DNA of 64,000 nucleotides. Source: Sphingomonas sp. NFR15. Lineage in GTDB: Bacteria; Pseudomonadota; Alphaproteobacteria; Sphingomonadales; Sphingomonadaceae. Below the pieces are notes generated by a model, which was given only the letters and a program-made list of their open reading frames with translations, made no database searches and had not been told where the DNA came from. The stretch is from assembly GCF_900103265.1 (NCBI RefSeq), contig NZ_FMWX01000001.1, positions 935,753 to 999,752 of the forward strand, in the 5' to 3' direction. The translations under genes were made by a program, and so were the position numbers. Shown here piece by piece: positions 7,091 through 17,191 of the stretch. Positions within the stretch are counted from its first letter, which is position 1. The number at the start of each line of letters is the position of its first letter.

Positions 7091-8523
7091 GCACGACCAT
7101 CCGCGTGCGGTCGATAGGCTATGGTCTCGCCGTGCAGGCCGCCTGCCTCGCCGCCACGCCCATCCACGCGCAGCAGAACAATTTCGCCGCACCCGAAGCG
7201 CCGCGTTCAATGCGCGATTATGGTGATGACCTGCTGCCGAAGGACGAGAAAAGCCGGGACGAGGTGCTCAGGTCGGCGGCGTTCGATGCGACGATCTACG
7301 GCATGTCCGCCTATCTGCAATATGAGCAGATGTACCGGCAGGTGTTCGACCGCACCGCGCCGAACTTCACCGGTTTCAACCGCTTCGCGCATGAACGCAC
7401 CTTGGCCGGTCCGGATTACGCGACGTTCAAGGTGCCCAATTCGGACACACTATATTCGACTGCCTGGATCGATCTTTCCAAGGGCCCGGTCGAGATCACG
7501 ATCCCGGCCACCAGCCTGAAGTATTTCACGCTCAACATCTTCGACATCTTCGGGAACCCGAGCAACCTCAGCAACCGCACGATCGGGTTCAAAGGCGGGC
7601 GCTCCCTGCTGGTGCCGCCGGGCTGGCACGGCTCGCCACCACCCGGCACCACCGTTTACCGCGCCGCCACCGTGCAGCTCTGGATTTTGATGCGCGTGTT
7701 CGCGCAGACCGACAAGGAGGTCGCCTACGCCCGCCAGTTCCAGGACAGCGTAAAGATAACGCCGCCCGCTGCCTCGGCGATGCAGGCCAGCCCCGCTGCC
7801 GTACCGCCCGCGCCGGCACCGGGGGCGGCGGCTTTCATGCAGGTTCTCGATTATATCCTGCGCACCGATGGCTGCCAGCCAGGCGAGGACGCTTTGGTGT
7901 CGCGCTTCCGCCCGCTCGGCGTGCTCGGCGATCGTCCGGCCGATCCAGCGGCGCTCGACGCGACATCGCGCGCCGCGATCGAAAAGGGTTACGAAAACGC
8001 GGTCGCGGTCATCGCAGCCTCGAAATCGCAGCTCGGCGTCTCGACCGGGACCGGCTGGATGAAGGTGAACAAGGGCGAATACGGGTTCAATTATCTCCGC
8101 CGCTCCGTCACCAACACCGCCGGCCTAGGCGCGAACGTTCGGGAGGAGAACGCTTCTTACACGACCTTCGTCGACGCAAGCGGCAAGCCCCTGAACGGCG
8201 CGACGGCGCATTACACGCTACGCCTGCGAACGCCGCCGCCAGTCAACGCCTTCTGGTCGGTCACGCTGTACGACGCCAAATCATTCGCGCTCCACGCCAA
8301 CCCGATCAACCGCTATCTGGTGAGCGACCGCACACCGGGGCTGAAGGTCGCGGCGGATGGGTCGGTGACGATCCAGATCCAGCATGAGCCGAGCAGGCGC
8401 GACACCTGGCTGCCTGCGCCGGCCGGGCCGTTCTTCATCGTCTTACGCGCCTATAGCCCGAAACCCGCGATGCTCGGTGGGGGGTGGCTGCCCCCTGCCA
8501 TTCAGGCCGATACGGCTCGATGA
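7087..8523 (+). CDS. secreted DUF1254/DUF1214 protein
   Basis: 478 residues. The N-terminal ~28 residues form a signal peptide ('[16 protein letters not shown]'). The DUF1254 part covers roughly residues 55-190 ('[19 protein letters not shown]') and the DUF1214 part roughly 345-460 ('[20 protein letters not shown]'). An Ala/Pro-rich insert lies around 220-245. The function is not established; proteins of this type are common in proteobacterial degradation clusters and act in the periplasm. Its position inside a coupled operon of cytosolic CoA enzymes is unusual. Confidence 0.8.
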   Translation: MSTTIRVRSIGYGLAVQAACLAATPIHAQQNNFAAPEAPRSMRDYGDDLLPKDEKSRDEVLRSAAFDATIYGMSAYLQYEQMYRQVFDRTAPNFTGFNRFAHERTLAGPDYATFKVPNSDTLYSTAWIDLSKGPVEITIPATSLKYFTLNIFDIFGNPSNLSNRTIGFKGGRSLLVPPGWHGSPPPGTTVYRAATVQLWILMRVFAQTDKEVAYARQFQDSVKITPPAASAMQASPAAVPPAPAPGAAAFMQVLDYILRTDGCQPGEDALVSRFRPLGVLGDRPADPAALDATSRAAIEKGYENAVAVIAASKSQLGVSTGTGWMKVNKGEYGFNYLRRSVTNTAGLGANVREENASYTTFVDASGKPLNGATAHYTLRLRTPPPVNAFWSVTLYDAKSFALHANPINRYLVSDRTPGLKVAADGSVTIQIQHEPSRRDTWLPAPAGPFFIVLRAYSPKPAMLGGGWLPPAIQADTAR

Positions 8524-8566
8524 CCGCCGCCCCGCCCCGCTCCAACCCCATCGAAAGGCGCCAGCC

Positions 8567-9637
8567 TTGACCGCCTCCGCGATCGCCAACATCGGCACCA
8601 CGCCGGTACGTGCGGGTTATGCCCTCGACGCGCACGCGCTCGACACATGGATGCGCGAGACTGTCGAGGGCTATGCCGGTCCGCTAACGATCGAGCAGTT
8701 CAAGGGCGGCCAGTCCAACCCGACCTACCGGCTCGTGACCGCTGCCAAAAGCTATGTGCTGCGCAAACAGCCGCCGGGCCAATTGCTCAAGGGCGCGCAC
8801 GCGGTCGATCGCGAAGCCCGCGTCATCGGCGGCCTCGCCGAGGCAGGCTTTCCGGTTGCGAAACTATGCGGCGTCTGCACCGATCCGACGGTGCTCGGCA
8901 CGATCTTCTACGTCATGGACATGGTCGAGGGCCGCATCTTCTGGGATGCCACGCTGCCCGGTATCCCTGCCGCCGAACGCGCCGCGCTGTACGACGCCAT
9001 GAACGCGACGATCGCGCAGCTTCATAGCATCGACTATCAAAGCGTCGGCCTGGGCGACTATGGCCGGCCCGGCAATTATTTCGCGCGACAGATCGGGCGC
9101 TGGTCGAAGCAATATCTGGGCGACACGGAAGCAGGCCGCGACGCCAACATGGACCGGCTCGTCGAATGGCTGCCCACCAACATTCCGGCGAACGACGAGA
9201 CCCGCATCGTCCATGGCGACTTCCGCATCGACAATATGATCTTCCATCCCAGCGAGCCACGCGTGCTGGCGGTGCTTGATTGGGAATTGTCGACGCTGGG
9301 GCATCCCGGCGCCGACTTCGCCTATCATGCGATGATGTACCGGATGCCACCGCACATCGTGGCGGGGCTCGCGGGCGCCGATGTCGCCGCGCTCGGCATT
9401 CCTAGCGAACACGACTATCTTGCCGCCTATAATCATCGCCGCGGGCAAGCGGCCATGCCGGGGTATGATTTCTACATGGCATTCAATTTCTTCCGTCTCG
9501 CCGCCATTTTCCACGGCATCAAGGGGCGCGTTCTCCGCGGCAACGCGACCTCGCATGAGGCGAGAGAGCGGGTAGCGGTCTTGCCCGAACTGATGGCGCT
9601 CGCCTGGGCACAAGCGCAGCGGGCACGTGCGAAATGA
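8567..9637 (+). CDS. APH-family phosphotransferase (ACAD10-like hydroxyacyl kinase)
   Basis: About 356 residues. '[14 protein letters not shown]' and '[20 protein letters not shown]' form the N-lobe; '[11 protein letters not shown]' (catalytic loop) and '[19 protein letters not shown]' (metal site) identify the kinase fold. In ACAD10/11 and in levulinate catabolism (LvaA) such kinases phosphorylate 4-hydroxyacyl-CoA. TTG at 8567 is the best start (AAAGG eight bases upstream); an ATG at 8649 would cut into the fold. A 16-codon frame from ATG 8520 bridges the previous stop to this start (see findings). Confidence 0.85.
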   Translation: MTASAIANIGTTPVRAGYALDAHALDTWMRETVEGYAGPLTIEQFKGGQSNPTYRLVTAAKSYVLRKQPPGQLLKGAHAVDREARVIGGLAEAGFPVAKLCGVCTDPTVLGTIFYVMDMVEGRIFWDATLPGIPAAERAALYDAMNATIAQLHSIDYQSVGLGDYGRPGNYFARQIGRWSKQYLGDTEAGRDANMDRLVEWLPTNIPANDETRIVHGDFRIDNMIFHPSEPRVLAVLDWELSTLGHPGADFAYHAMMYRMPPHIVAGLAGADVAALGIPSEHDYLAAYNHRRGQAAMPGYDFYMAFNFFRLAAIFHGIKGRVLRGNATSHEARERVAVLPELMALAWAQAQRARAK

Positions 9638-10422
9638 CCGCGCCCGCGATCACGTTCAAACTGGCCGATGGTGTCGCCTGGCTGACGCTTGCGCGGCCGG
9701 ACCGGCGCAATGCGATCGGGCCGGAGATCGCCCGCGCGCTCCACGAGGCGGCGGATCTATGCGCTGACGATCCCGCGATACGGTGCGTCGTGCTGACCGG
9801 AAGCGGCCGCTTCTTCTCGGTCGGCGGCGACATCGATGTTTTCTCGGAAGCCGGCGGCGATGTCGAGGCGATCGTGCTCGATCTGGCGCACAGCTTCCAT
9901 GCCGGTGTTCACCGCCTCGCGACGATGGACAAGCCGCTCGTCACCGCGATCAACGGCCCCGCCGCCGGCGCCGGCCTCAGCCTCGCGATCCTCGGCGACA
10001 TCGCGATCGCCGCCGCGTCCGCGCATTTCACCTCGGCGTATAGCGCGATCGGCCTCACCCCGGACGGTGGTGCGTCCTGGTGGCTGCCCCGGCTGGTCGG
10101 GCTTCGCCGCGCGCAGGAGATCGTGCTGACCAACCGGCGCATCGATGCATCGGAGGCCGCCGCCATCGGACTCATCACGCGCGTGACACCCGACGAAGAT
10201 CTCATCGCAGCCGTGCGTGAGGTTGCCATGGCACTCGCGAGCGGCCCCACCCGCGCGATCGGCCGGTGCCGACGTCTGCTCCTCGCCTCCGCCACGAGCG
10301 ATCTCGCGACTCAGCTCGAAGCCGAGGCCAATTCGATCGCCGCCACCGCTGGCGGCTCGGAAGGTCGGGAGGGCGTGAAAGCGTTCCTCGCCAAACGTCC
10401 CGCGGATTTCCCGAAAACGTGA
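9634..10422 (+). CDS. enoyl-CoA hydratase/isomerase family protein
   Basis: 262 residues. Crotonase signature: '[13 protein letters not shown]', oxyanion-hole '[10 protein letters not shown]', '[20 protein letters not shown]' and '[20 protein letters not shown]'. The residue after 'GLTPDGG' is Ala where many hydratases have Gly/Ser; an acidic residue is present at 'PDGG'. The start overlaps the kinase stop by ATGA. It would hydrate or isomerise the enoyl-CoA made by the dehydrogenase at 5930. Confidence 0.88.
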   Translation: MTAPAITFKLADGVAWLTLARPDRRNAIGPEIARALHEAADLCADDPAIRCVVLTGSGRFFSVGGDIDVFSEAGGDVEAIVLDLAHSFHAGVHRLATMDKPLVTAINGPAAGAGLSLAILGDIAIAAASAHFTSAYSAIGLTPDGGASWWLPRLVGLRRAQEIVLTNRRIDASEAAAIGLITRVTPDEDLIAAVREVAMALASGPTRAIGRCRRLLLASATSDLATQLEAEANSIAATAGGSEGREGVKAFLAKRPADFPKT

Positions 10423-10435
10423 TGGCGGCCCGCGC

Positions 10436-11182
10436 GTGAGGCCGACGACCCTGAATTATCCGGTCAATCCGGACTATGGCGACGGTGCCTGCTGTCGGCG
10501 TATCACCGTGGACGTCGCGGACGGTCAGGTCACGGCGTATCTCACCGATACTTTCCACGAAATGCGGTGCACCGTGAACCACGATGGTGAGATCATCACC
10601 GCGATCAGCGGCGAAACCATCAGGATACCGACTTCGGCCTGCCCCGGCGCCGTCGGGCAACTTCGCATGTTCGTGGGCCTTCCGATCGCAACGCCAACAC
10701 GCGAATTCTACCGAGGCACGCTCGCGGCGCGACACTGTACCCATCTCCTCGATCTCGCCGTGATCGCGGTCCGCCAGTGCGGTCGGCCGTACGGCACCAC
10801 CCGGTATGACGCCGAGGTTCCGGACGAGACATCAGGCGAGACCACCATGGAGATCCGCCGAAACGGCGAGCAAGTGCACCGGTGGCTGGTGCGCGACGGT
10901 CGCATCGCCGCGCCGGCCGCGCTGCGAGGGCGCACGTTGGAGAGAGGTTTCGCCGCCTGGGCGAGCGAAATTTTCGACGCGGATGATTTCGAGGCCGCGA
11001 CGATCCTCGCGCGCACCTGGCTCATCGCCATCGGCCGACGCTACCGTGTCGCCGACGCGGCGGGCCAACCCGCCTCGATGAACCCGCAGATGTTCGGCCG
11101 GTGCTACGCCTATAGCATGCCCAACATCACGACCGCCGTCTTCACCGGCGAGCCGGAGAGAAACGTCCCGCCGCGAATTTGA
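10436..11182 (+). CDS. DUF2889 protein
   Basis: 248 residues. The 'RHCTHLLDLAVIAV' motif, with 'TVNHDGEIITAISGETIRIP' earlier, is characteristic of DUF2889, a family of unknown function often found beside CoA-dependent aromatic, terpene or steroid genes. The GTG start at 10436 has no strong ribosome site. A five-codon frame from ATG 10422, overlapping the hydratase stop, ends across this GTG and may deliver ribosomes. It ends the operon; the convergent GH3 gene begins 40 bases on. Confidence 0.75.
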   Translation: MRPTTLNYPVNPDYGDGACCRRITVDVADGQVTAYLTDTFHEMRCTVNHDGEIITAISGETIRIPTSACPGAVGQLRMFVGLPIATPTREFYRGTLAARHCTHLLDLAVIAVRQCGRPYGTTRYDAEVPDETSGETTMEIRRNGEQVHRWLVRDGRIAAPAALRGRTLERGFAAWASEIFDADDFEAATILARTWLIAIGRRYRVADAAGQPASMNPQMFGRCYAYSMPNITTAVFTGEPERNVPPRI

Positions 11183-11221
11183 TCAACACAGGCCGACCGG
11201 CGTTCCAGGTCCGCGACACCA

Positions 11222-13423
11222 TCACCATCGACGCGCGGGGAAGCTGGCTTCGACCGAAGTCTCAAGGTCCGCAGCGGAACTGCCGATGGCGAAACGGTAG
11301 GTGCCCGCCGCCATATCCCATCGCCCGGATTTCCAAGTGGCGAGCAGGCGCGGGTCGATCGGAACTTCAAGAACGCGCCGTTCGCCGGGCTTCAGCGTCA
11401 CCTTCGCAAAACCGACGAGACGGGTCGTATCGCCAGCCGGGGTACCCGTGAGATAGACCTGCCCGACTTCGGCGCCGCTGCGCTTGCCGATATTGGTCAC
11501 CGCAAAGCGCGCCACCGGCGCTGTACCCGGCACGACGTTCAGCGCGCCATGTTCGAAGCGCGTGTAGCTGAGGCCGAACCCGAACGGGAACAGCGGCACG
11601 GCACGGCGCTTCGCGAACCAGCGATAGCCGACATCGGAGCCTTCCACGTTATAGTTGATGTCGAGCGTCTGCCCCGGCTTGCCATACCCGAGGAAGTTCG
11701 GTTCGATCGTGTCGCTGCCCGGCAGCTTGGGACGCGGAAGCTGATCGACGGATGCCGGGAACGTGACCGGCAGCCGCCCCGACGGGTTCGCGTCGCCGAA
11801 CAGGATCGCTGCGATCGCCTCGCCGCCCCGCGCGCCGGGATACCACGCCTCCAGCACCGCAGCGGTCTTATCAAGCCACGGCATCAAGACCTGGCTGCCG
11901 GTTTCGAGCACGACGATCGTGTTGGGATTGGCCTCGGCGACGGCGGTGATGAGTGCATCCTGGCCGTCCGGCAGCGAGAGATCGGGCGCGTCGAGGCCTT
12001 CGGTCATCCACTGGGTCGCGAAAACGATCGCGACATCGGCCTTCTTCGCCGCCGCGACCGCGTCGGCGATGTAGCGGCCGTTTCGGAACACGACCTCCGC
12101 CTTGGGCGCGCGCGCCACGATAGCCCCCAGCGGTGACGAGCGTTGATAGGATTGGGCGAGCACCGCCGCGAACGGCCCGCCGACCGTGGGGATCGCCACG
12201 ACGGGGCCGCCGACGCCCTGCACCTGCGAGGAGCCGCCGCCCGAAAGCACACCGCTGTCCGCATACCCACCGATCACGGCGATCCGCTGCGCCTTCGCGG
12301 TCAGCGGCAGGACATCGCGATTGCGGAGCAGGACAATGCCCTGCTCGGCGACATCCTGCGCCACCCGTGCATTCGCGGCGAAGTCGATCGAGGCCTTCGC
12401 TGGCGGATATCTGTCGATGCCGACCGCGTACATCGACCGCAGGATGCGGCGGTTCATGTCGGTGAGGCGCGCGCCATAGCGTTTGTCGCGGCGGGCCGCG
12501 GCGGCGAGGTCATCGCCGAAATAGAGCTTGTCGTCGAGTTGCGCGCCGGATTGCTGGTCGAGCCCCTTAAGTGCAAAGTCGAGCCCGTGGACGGCGCCCC
12601 AGTCCGACATTACGAACCCCTTATAGCCCCAGTCGTGCTTGAGCACGCCGTTCAGCAGCGTGTCGTTCCCGCAGGCCGAGGCGCCGTTGACGCGATTGTA
12701 CGCGCACATCACCGCGCCCGGATTGCCGCGCTCGATCGCTATCTCGAACGCCAGCAGATCGCTCATCCGAAGCGCCGAAGCGCCAATCACGGCGTTGTGA
12801 AACTGGCGTCCGGTCTCGACTGCGTTGATGGCGAAGTGCTTCACGGTCGAGATCACATGCCGCGACTGAATACCCGCGATCGCGGCCCCGCCCAGCAAAC
12901 CGGAGTGCAGCGGGTCTTCGCCAAGATATTCGAAGTTGCGGCCGCCACGCGGATCGCGGACGAGGTTGATGCCGCCAGCGAGCAGAACGTTGAACCCCTT
13001 CGCGCCCGCCTCGCCGGCGATCGTCTCGCCACCGCGCCGGAGGAGATCCTGGTTCCAGGTCGCGCCCATCGCAAGCCCCGAAGGCAGCGCGGTCGCACCG
13101 TCACCCCGCAGGCCGCCGACATACGAGACGCCGAGGCTGGCGTCGGTTTCGGTGAGGGCTGGTACCCCGAGCCGGGGGATGCCTTCGACATAGCCCGCCC
13201 CGAGCAGCAGGCCCTCGGGGAGCTTCGTGGCGCCGTAGGGAATCGCCATGATGCCGTGGGTGATCGTGACACGTTCGGCGTCGGTCATCTGCCGCTCGAC
13301 CGCGGCTGCGCGCGCATCGGGATCGTTCGGGCTGTTCGCCTGCCCGTTGGACACGGCGGGTATCGAAAGTGCGCTGCCCATCGCCAACCCCAGATAGCGC
13401 CGAATCCTACCCGCTCGAACCAT
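11222..13423 (-). CDS. secreted glycoside hydrolase family 3 (beta-glucosidase-like)
   Basis: 733 residues with an N-terminal signal region ('RRYLGLAMGSALSIPAVSNG'). GH3 N-domain motifs 'STVKHFAINAVE' and the nucleophile aspartate in 'GFVMSDWGAVHG' are present. The C-domain and a fibronectin-III-like tail ('RRVLEVPIDPRLLATWK') complete the three-domain bacterial layout. ATG at 13423 follows GGGGAG. It would release glucose or related sugar from a glycoside in the periplasm. It is divergent from the LysR at 13538 and may be controlled by it. Confidence 0.9.
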   Translation of the reverse strand: MVRAGRIRRYLGLAMGSALSIPAVSNGQANSPNDPDARAAAVERQMTDAERVTITHGIMAIPYGATKLPEGLLLGAGYVEGIPRLGVPALTETDASLGVSYVGGLRGDGATALPSGLAMGATWNQDLLRRGGETIAGEAGAKGFNVLLAGGINLVRDPRGGRNFEYLGEDPLHSGLLGGAAIAGIQSRHVISTVKHFAINAVETGRQFHNAVIGASALRMSDLLAFEIAIERGNPGAVMCAYNRVNGASACGNDTLLNGVLKHDWGYKGFVMSDWGAVHGLDFALKGLDQQSGAQLDDKLYFGDDLAAAARRDKRYGARLTDMNRRILRSMYAVGIDRYPPAKASIDFAANARVAQDVAEQGIVLLRNRDVLPLTAKAQRIAVIGGYADSGVLSGGGSSQVQGVGGPVVAIPTVGGPFAAVLAQSYQRSSPLGAIVARAPKAEVVFRNGRYIADAVAAAKKADVAIVFATQWMTEGLDAPDLSLPDGQDALITAVAEANPNTIVVLETGSQVLMPWLDKTAAVLEAWYPGARGGEAIAAILFGDANPSGRLPVTFPASVDQLPRPKLPGSDTIEPNFLGYGKPGQTLDINYNVEGSDVGYRWFAKRRAVPLFPFGFGLSYTRFEHGALNVVPGTAPVARFAVTNIGKRSGAEVGQVYLTGTPAGDTTRLVGFAKVTLKPGERRVLEVPIDPRLLATWKSGRWDMAAGTYRFAIGSSAADLETSVEASFPARRW

Positions 13424-13537
13424 TGCTGCTCTCCCCGATTATCGTCCGTCCCGTATCGCCGATATGGTTCGATTATAAAAATAGAGGATTTGTATATATC
13501 CATCAGCCCAGGCTATTGATGCGCGAGGAGATGGATC
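13424..13537. promoter_or_regulatory. AT-rich divergent promoter region, GH3 / LysR
   Basis: This 114-base gap separates divergent starts and is notably AT-rich around 13470-13500 (runs such as TTATAAAAATAGAGG and TTTGTATATATCC) in a GC-rich genome. It probably holds promoters for both genes and a LysR site. No single operator stands out. Confidence 0.5.
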
Positions 13538-14464
13538 ATGCGCCGCACACCGAGCCTGTCGAGCCTTCGTCTGTTCATGCAGGTCGCCATTACCCGGAGC
13601 TTCAGCGAGACGGCGCGCCTCGCCAATCTGTCTCAACCCGCGCTCAGCCGGACGATCAAGCTGCTCGAAGAGGAACTCGGCGTTCGCCTGTTCGACCGCA
13701 ATTCCCGCAACGTCGCGCTGACGCCGGCGGGCGCAGCCTTGCTCCCAACCGTCGAGCGTCTCGCCGGGGATTTCGACTTGGCCTTCGAGGAGCTGCAGCA
13801 GACGTTCGCCGGGCAGCGCGGACGTGTGATCGTCGGCGCGCTGCCGTCCGCTGCCGCCCATTTTCTGCCCGCGATCATCGCCGAGTTCCGCCAGACTCAC
13901 CCGCAGGTCGAGATCATCCTTCGCGACAATCTCTCCGGCGCCTTGTACCAGCAGATGCTCGACCGGCTGATCGACTTCGCGATCACGACTCCGCCCGGGT
14001 CCGGCGACGGCTTTCGTTTCGATCCGGTCATGGATGACGAATGCGTGCTGGTCTGCCGGCGGCAGGACGCCGACGATATCCCCACGCCAGTCGATTGGAC
14101 GATTTTTTCGAGCCGGCCCTTCATCGCGATGGAGCCGCGCAGCAGCGTGAGGTTGCTGACCGATGCGGCCTTCGCCAAGACCGACCTGCTCGTTCGTCCG
14201 CTGTACGAATGCTCGCAACTGGCCACCGTTGGCGGTCTCGTCTCCGCCGGCCTCGGCATCACATTGTTGCCGCTCTCGACCTTGCCGATGCTGGGTGTCG
14301 GCGGGGATGTCGCGTGGCGGCGGATGGCGCCGCCGCGCGTCTCGCGCGAGATCGGTATCGCCTGTCTGGAAAACCGCACGATGTCACCCGCCGCGGAGGC
14401 GTTTCTCGGGACCGTGATGGCAGGTCTGCAATCGATATTAAAAACTGATTGCTCCATCAGATAA
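13538..14464 (+). CDS. LysR-family regulator
   Basis: 308 residues. N-terminal HTH 'SLSSLRLFMQVAITRSFSET' continuing 'LANLSQPALSRTIKLLEEEL', then a substrate-binding domain ('RGRVIVGALPSAAAHFLP', 'GLVSAGLGITLLPLSTL'). ATG at 13538 follows GAGGAG. It stands between the divergent GH3 gene and the downstream transporter/AtuA genes, 72 bases before the transporter, so it probably controls one or both units. The gap after it carries repeated ATTGCT...GATA-like segments that could be a binding site. Confidence 0.9.
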   Translation: MRRTPSLSSLRLFMQVAITRSFSETARLANLSQPALSRTIKLLEEELGVRLFDRNSRNVALTPAGAALLPTVERLAGDFDLAFEELQQTFAGQRGRVIVGALPSAAAHFLPAIIAEFRQTHPQVEIILRDNLSGALYQQMLDRLIDFAITTPPGSGDGFRFDPVMDDECVLVCRRQDADDIPTPVDWTIFSSRPFIAMEPRSSVRLLTDAAFAKTDLLVRPLYECSQLATVGGLVSAGLGITLLPLSTLPMLGVGGDVAWRRMAPPRVSREIGIACLENRTMSPAAEAFLGTVMAGLQSILKTDCSIR

Positions 14465-14536
14465 GTCGAATTGCTGGATAGATCATCCGTCGGCATCATG
14501 GGGCAGAGATCAACTGACAGAACGGGGGGAGAAGGG

Positions 14537-15850
14537 ATGCTCGCGCTCATAGCCGCCGCGACGATCATGGCGCTGCTCGCCGCGATCCTGTCGAATCGCG
14601 TGTCGCCGCTCGCGGCGCTTATCCTCATCCCGATCGCGGGAGCGATCGCGGCGGGGATGGCGCCCGAAATCCCGGAGCATATCGTCGCGGGCCTCGCCAA
14701 GATCGCGCCGGTCGCGGGCATGTTCGTCTTCGCGATCCTGTTCTTCGGGATCATGACCGATGCGGGCCTGCTCGCGCCGCTGGTCGGCGCGGTGCTGCGG
14801 CTGGTCGGCGAACGACCGTCGCGGATCACGGTCGGCACCGCGCTGCTCGCGCTGCTCATCCACCTCGACGGTTCGGGCGCGGTCTGCTTCCTCATCACCA
14901 TTCCCGCCCTGCGCCCGCTCTACGACAGGCTCGGCATGGACCGGCGCGTGCTGGCCTGCACCGCGTCGATGGCGGCGGGGGTGAACTTCCTGCCGTGGAC
15001 CGGACCGACGCTGCGGGCGAGCGCCGCCCTGAAACTGCCCGTCACAACCATTTTCACCCCGATGATCGGCGTCCAGATCGTCGGTCTCGTCTTCGTGTTC
15101 GGCGTATCCTGGTGGCTCGGCATCCGTGAGGAACGCCGCCTCGCGATCGTGCGGCAGGCGCCCGCGTCGGCCGGCGCGGCGATGACGAGCCCCTCGCACG
15201 CGCCAAGCGATGCGGAGCGCGCGCTCCGCCGACCGGCCCTCTACCCCGTAAACGTGGCGATCACGCTGGTCGTGGTGCTGACGATGGTGACGGGACTGAT
15301 GGAGCCGGTGGTCGTGTTCATGGCCGGCACTGCGCTCGCGCTCATCATCAACTATCCGTCAGCCAGCCAGCAGCGCGAGCGGATCGACGCGCACGCGCGC
15401 GCGGCGCTGATGATGGCGGGCATCCTGTTCGCCGCCGGCGCCTTCACCGGCATCATGACGGGATCGGGCATGATAAAGGCGCTGGCGCAGGCATCGGTGG
15501 CGCATGTGCCCGATGCGATCGGCCCGCGCATCCCGGTGCTGCTGGGGTTCGCCGCGATGCCGCTCAGCCTCCTGTTCGATCCCGACAGCTTCTACTTCGG
15601 CGTGCTGCCGGTGATCGCGGAGGTGGCAGGCCATTTCCACATACCCGCCGTTCAGGTCGCGCAAGCGGCGCTGTTGGGGCAGATGACGACCGGCTTCCCG
15701 GTCAGTCCACTCACCCCGGCAACGTTTCTGGTCGCCGGTCTCAGCGGCGTCGAGCTTGGCGCGCACCAGCGCTTCGCCATTCCCTGGCTGTTCGCGGCAT
15801 CGGTGGTGATGACGCTGGCGGCCGTTCTCTTCGGGATATTTTCGCTATGA
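14537..15850 (+). CDS. CitMHS-family (citrate/proton symporter-like) transporter
   Basis: 437 residues with about 11-12 hydrophobic segments. 'VSPLAALILIPIAGAIAAG', 'FVFAILFFGIMTDAGLLAPL', 'ALLIHLDGSGAVCFLITIP' and 'GVNFLPWTGPTLRASAAL' match the CitMHS pattern. ATG at 14537 follows GGGGGAGAAGGG; an upstream extension from 14471 lacks family similarity. The stop overlaps the AtuA start (ATGA), so the transporter and AtuA pair are one unit. Likely substrate: an organic acid processed by the AtuA proteins. Confidence 0.85.
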   Translation: MLALIAAATIMALLAAILSNRVSPLAALILIPIAGAIAAGMAPEIPEHIVAGLAKIAPVAGMFVFAILFFGIMTDAGLLAPLVGAVLRLVGERPSRITVGTALLALLIHLDGSGAVCFLITIPALRPLYDRLGMDRRVLACTASMAAGVNFLPWTGPTLRASAALKLPVTTIFTPMIGVQIVGLVFVFGVSWWLGIREERRLAIVRQAPASAGAAMTSPSHAPSDAERALRRPALYPVNVAITLVVVLTMVTGLMEPVVVFMAGTALALIINYPSASQQRERIDAHARAALMMAGILFAAGAFTGIMTGSGMIKALAQASVAHVPDAIGPRIPVLLGFAAMPLSLLFDPDSFYFGVLPVIAEVAGHFHIPAVQVAQAALLGQMTTGFPVSPLTPATFLVAGLSGVELGAHQRFAIPWLFAASVVMTLAAVLFGIFSL

Positions 15851-17190
15851 CCGCGCGGACGATCCGCATCGGTGCGGGGGCGGGCTTCTCCGGCGACCGC
15901 ATCGAGCCGGCGCTGGAACTGGTCGAGCACGGCCAACTGGATTTCCTTGCATTCGAATGCCTGGCGGAGCGGACGATCGCGCTCGCGCAGGCCGCGCGCC
16001 GGATCGATCCGGACGCCGGTTTCGATCCGCTGCTCGAAGACCGCATGCGGATGGTGCTGCCGGCGGCACACGCGCGTGGCGTGCGGATCGTCACCAATAT
16101 GGGAGCGGCCAATCCGGCCGGCGCCGCGCGCCTCGTCGCACGAATCGCGCGCGATCTCGGACTGCATGGGCTTCGCGTTGCGGCGGTGAGCGGCGACGAT
16201 GTGCTCGATATCGTGCGCGCCGGGGATTTCGCGCTGACCGACCGGCCCGGCACCAGCCGCGATCTCGGTGATGCGATCGTCTCGGCCAACGCCTATCTCG
16301 GCGCGGACGGCATCGTCGCCGCGCTGGCGGGCGGCGCGGACGTGGTGATAACCGGGCGTGTGGGCGATCCGGCGCTGTTCCTGGGGCCGATGATCCATGC
16401 GTTCGGCTGGGCGCGGGACGATTGGGAAAGGCTCGGGCGCGGGACTGTCGTCGGGCATCTGCTCGAATGCGCAGGCCAAGTCACCGGCGGCTATTTCGCC
16501 GATCCCGGCGTCAAGGACGTGCCGGGCCTCGCCCGGCTCGGCTTCCCCTTCGCGGACGTCGCGGCCGACGGCTCGGCGGTGCTCGGCAAGGTCGATGGCT
16601 CGGGCGGTCGCCTGTCGGTCGCGACGTGCAAGGAGCAGGCGCTTTACGAAATCCTCGATCCCGGCGCGTATCTGCAAGCCGATGTCGTCGCCGATTTCCG
16701 TACCGTTGCCTTCGATCAAGTCGCGCCGGACCGGGTCGCCGTCAGCGGTGGCGGCGGGGCACAGCAACCCGACACGCTGAAGGTTTCGATCGGTTATGGC
16801 GATGGCTTCCTGGGCGAGGGCCAGATCTCCTATGCCGGGCCGGGCGCGGTCGCGCGCGGGCGTCTCGCGCTCGACATCGTGCGCGAACGACTCGACATGA
16901 CGGGCGCCCCCGTCACCGATCTGCGCTTCGAGATGATCGGTGTCGATGCGATCGACCGCACGGGGCGCGGGACCGCTCCCGAGCCCCGCGAAGTCCGCAT
17001 CCGCGTCGCCGGCCGCGCCGCCACACGCGCCGGAGCCGAGCGGATCGGCGCCGAAGTTGAGGCGCTCTACACGAACGGGCCGTTTGGCGGCGGTGGCGCC
17101 GTCACCGCCGTCCGCGAAGTGCTCGCGGTGGCCTCGACGTTGATCGACCGCACGCGGATCTCGCCCACAGTCCATTACGAGGTCGCCTGA
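15847..17190 (+). CDS. AtuA-type acyclic terpene utilisation protein (DUF1446 domain)
   Basis: 447 residues covering only the large DUF1446 domain of AtuA ('RIGAGAGFSGDRIEPALELV', 'TNMGAANPAGAARLVARIAR', 'GRVGDPALFLGPMIHAFGW', 'LECAGQVTGGYFADPG'). In Pseudomonas AtuA the same polypeptide continues with a small ferredoxin-like domain; here that part is the separate gene at 17192. The biochemical role of AtuA is not settled. The start overlaps the transporter stop. Confidence 0.85.
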   Translation: MTARTIRIGAGAGFSGDRIEPALELVEHGQLDFLAFECLAERTIALAQAARRIDPDAGFDPLLEDRMRMVLPAAHARGVRIVTNMGAANPAGAARLVARIARDLGLHGLRVAAVSGDDVLDIVRAGDFALTDRPGTSRDLGDAIVSANAYLGADGIVAALAGGADVVITGRVGDPALFLGPMIHAFGWARDDWERLGRGTVVGHLLECAGQVTGGYFADPGVKDVPGLARLGFPFADVAADGSAVLGKVDGSGGRLSVATCKEQALYEILDPGAYLQADVVADFRTVAFDQVAPDRVAVSGGGGAQQPDTLKVSIGYGDGFLGEGQISYAGPGAVARGRLALDIVRERLDMTGAPVTDLRFEMIGVDAIDRTGRGTAPEPREVRIRVAGRAATRAGAERIGAEVEALYTNGPFGGGGAVTAVREVLAVASTLIDRTRISPTVHYEVA

Positions 17191-17191
17191 C

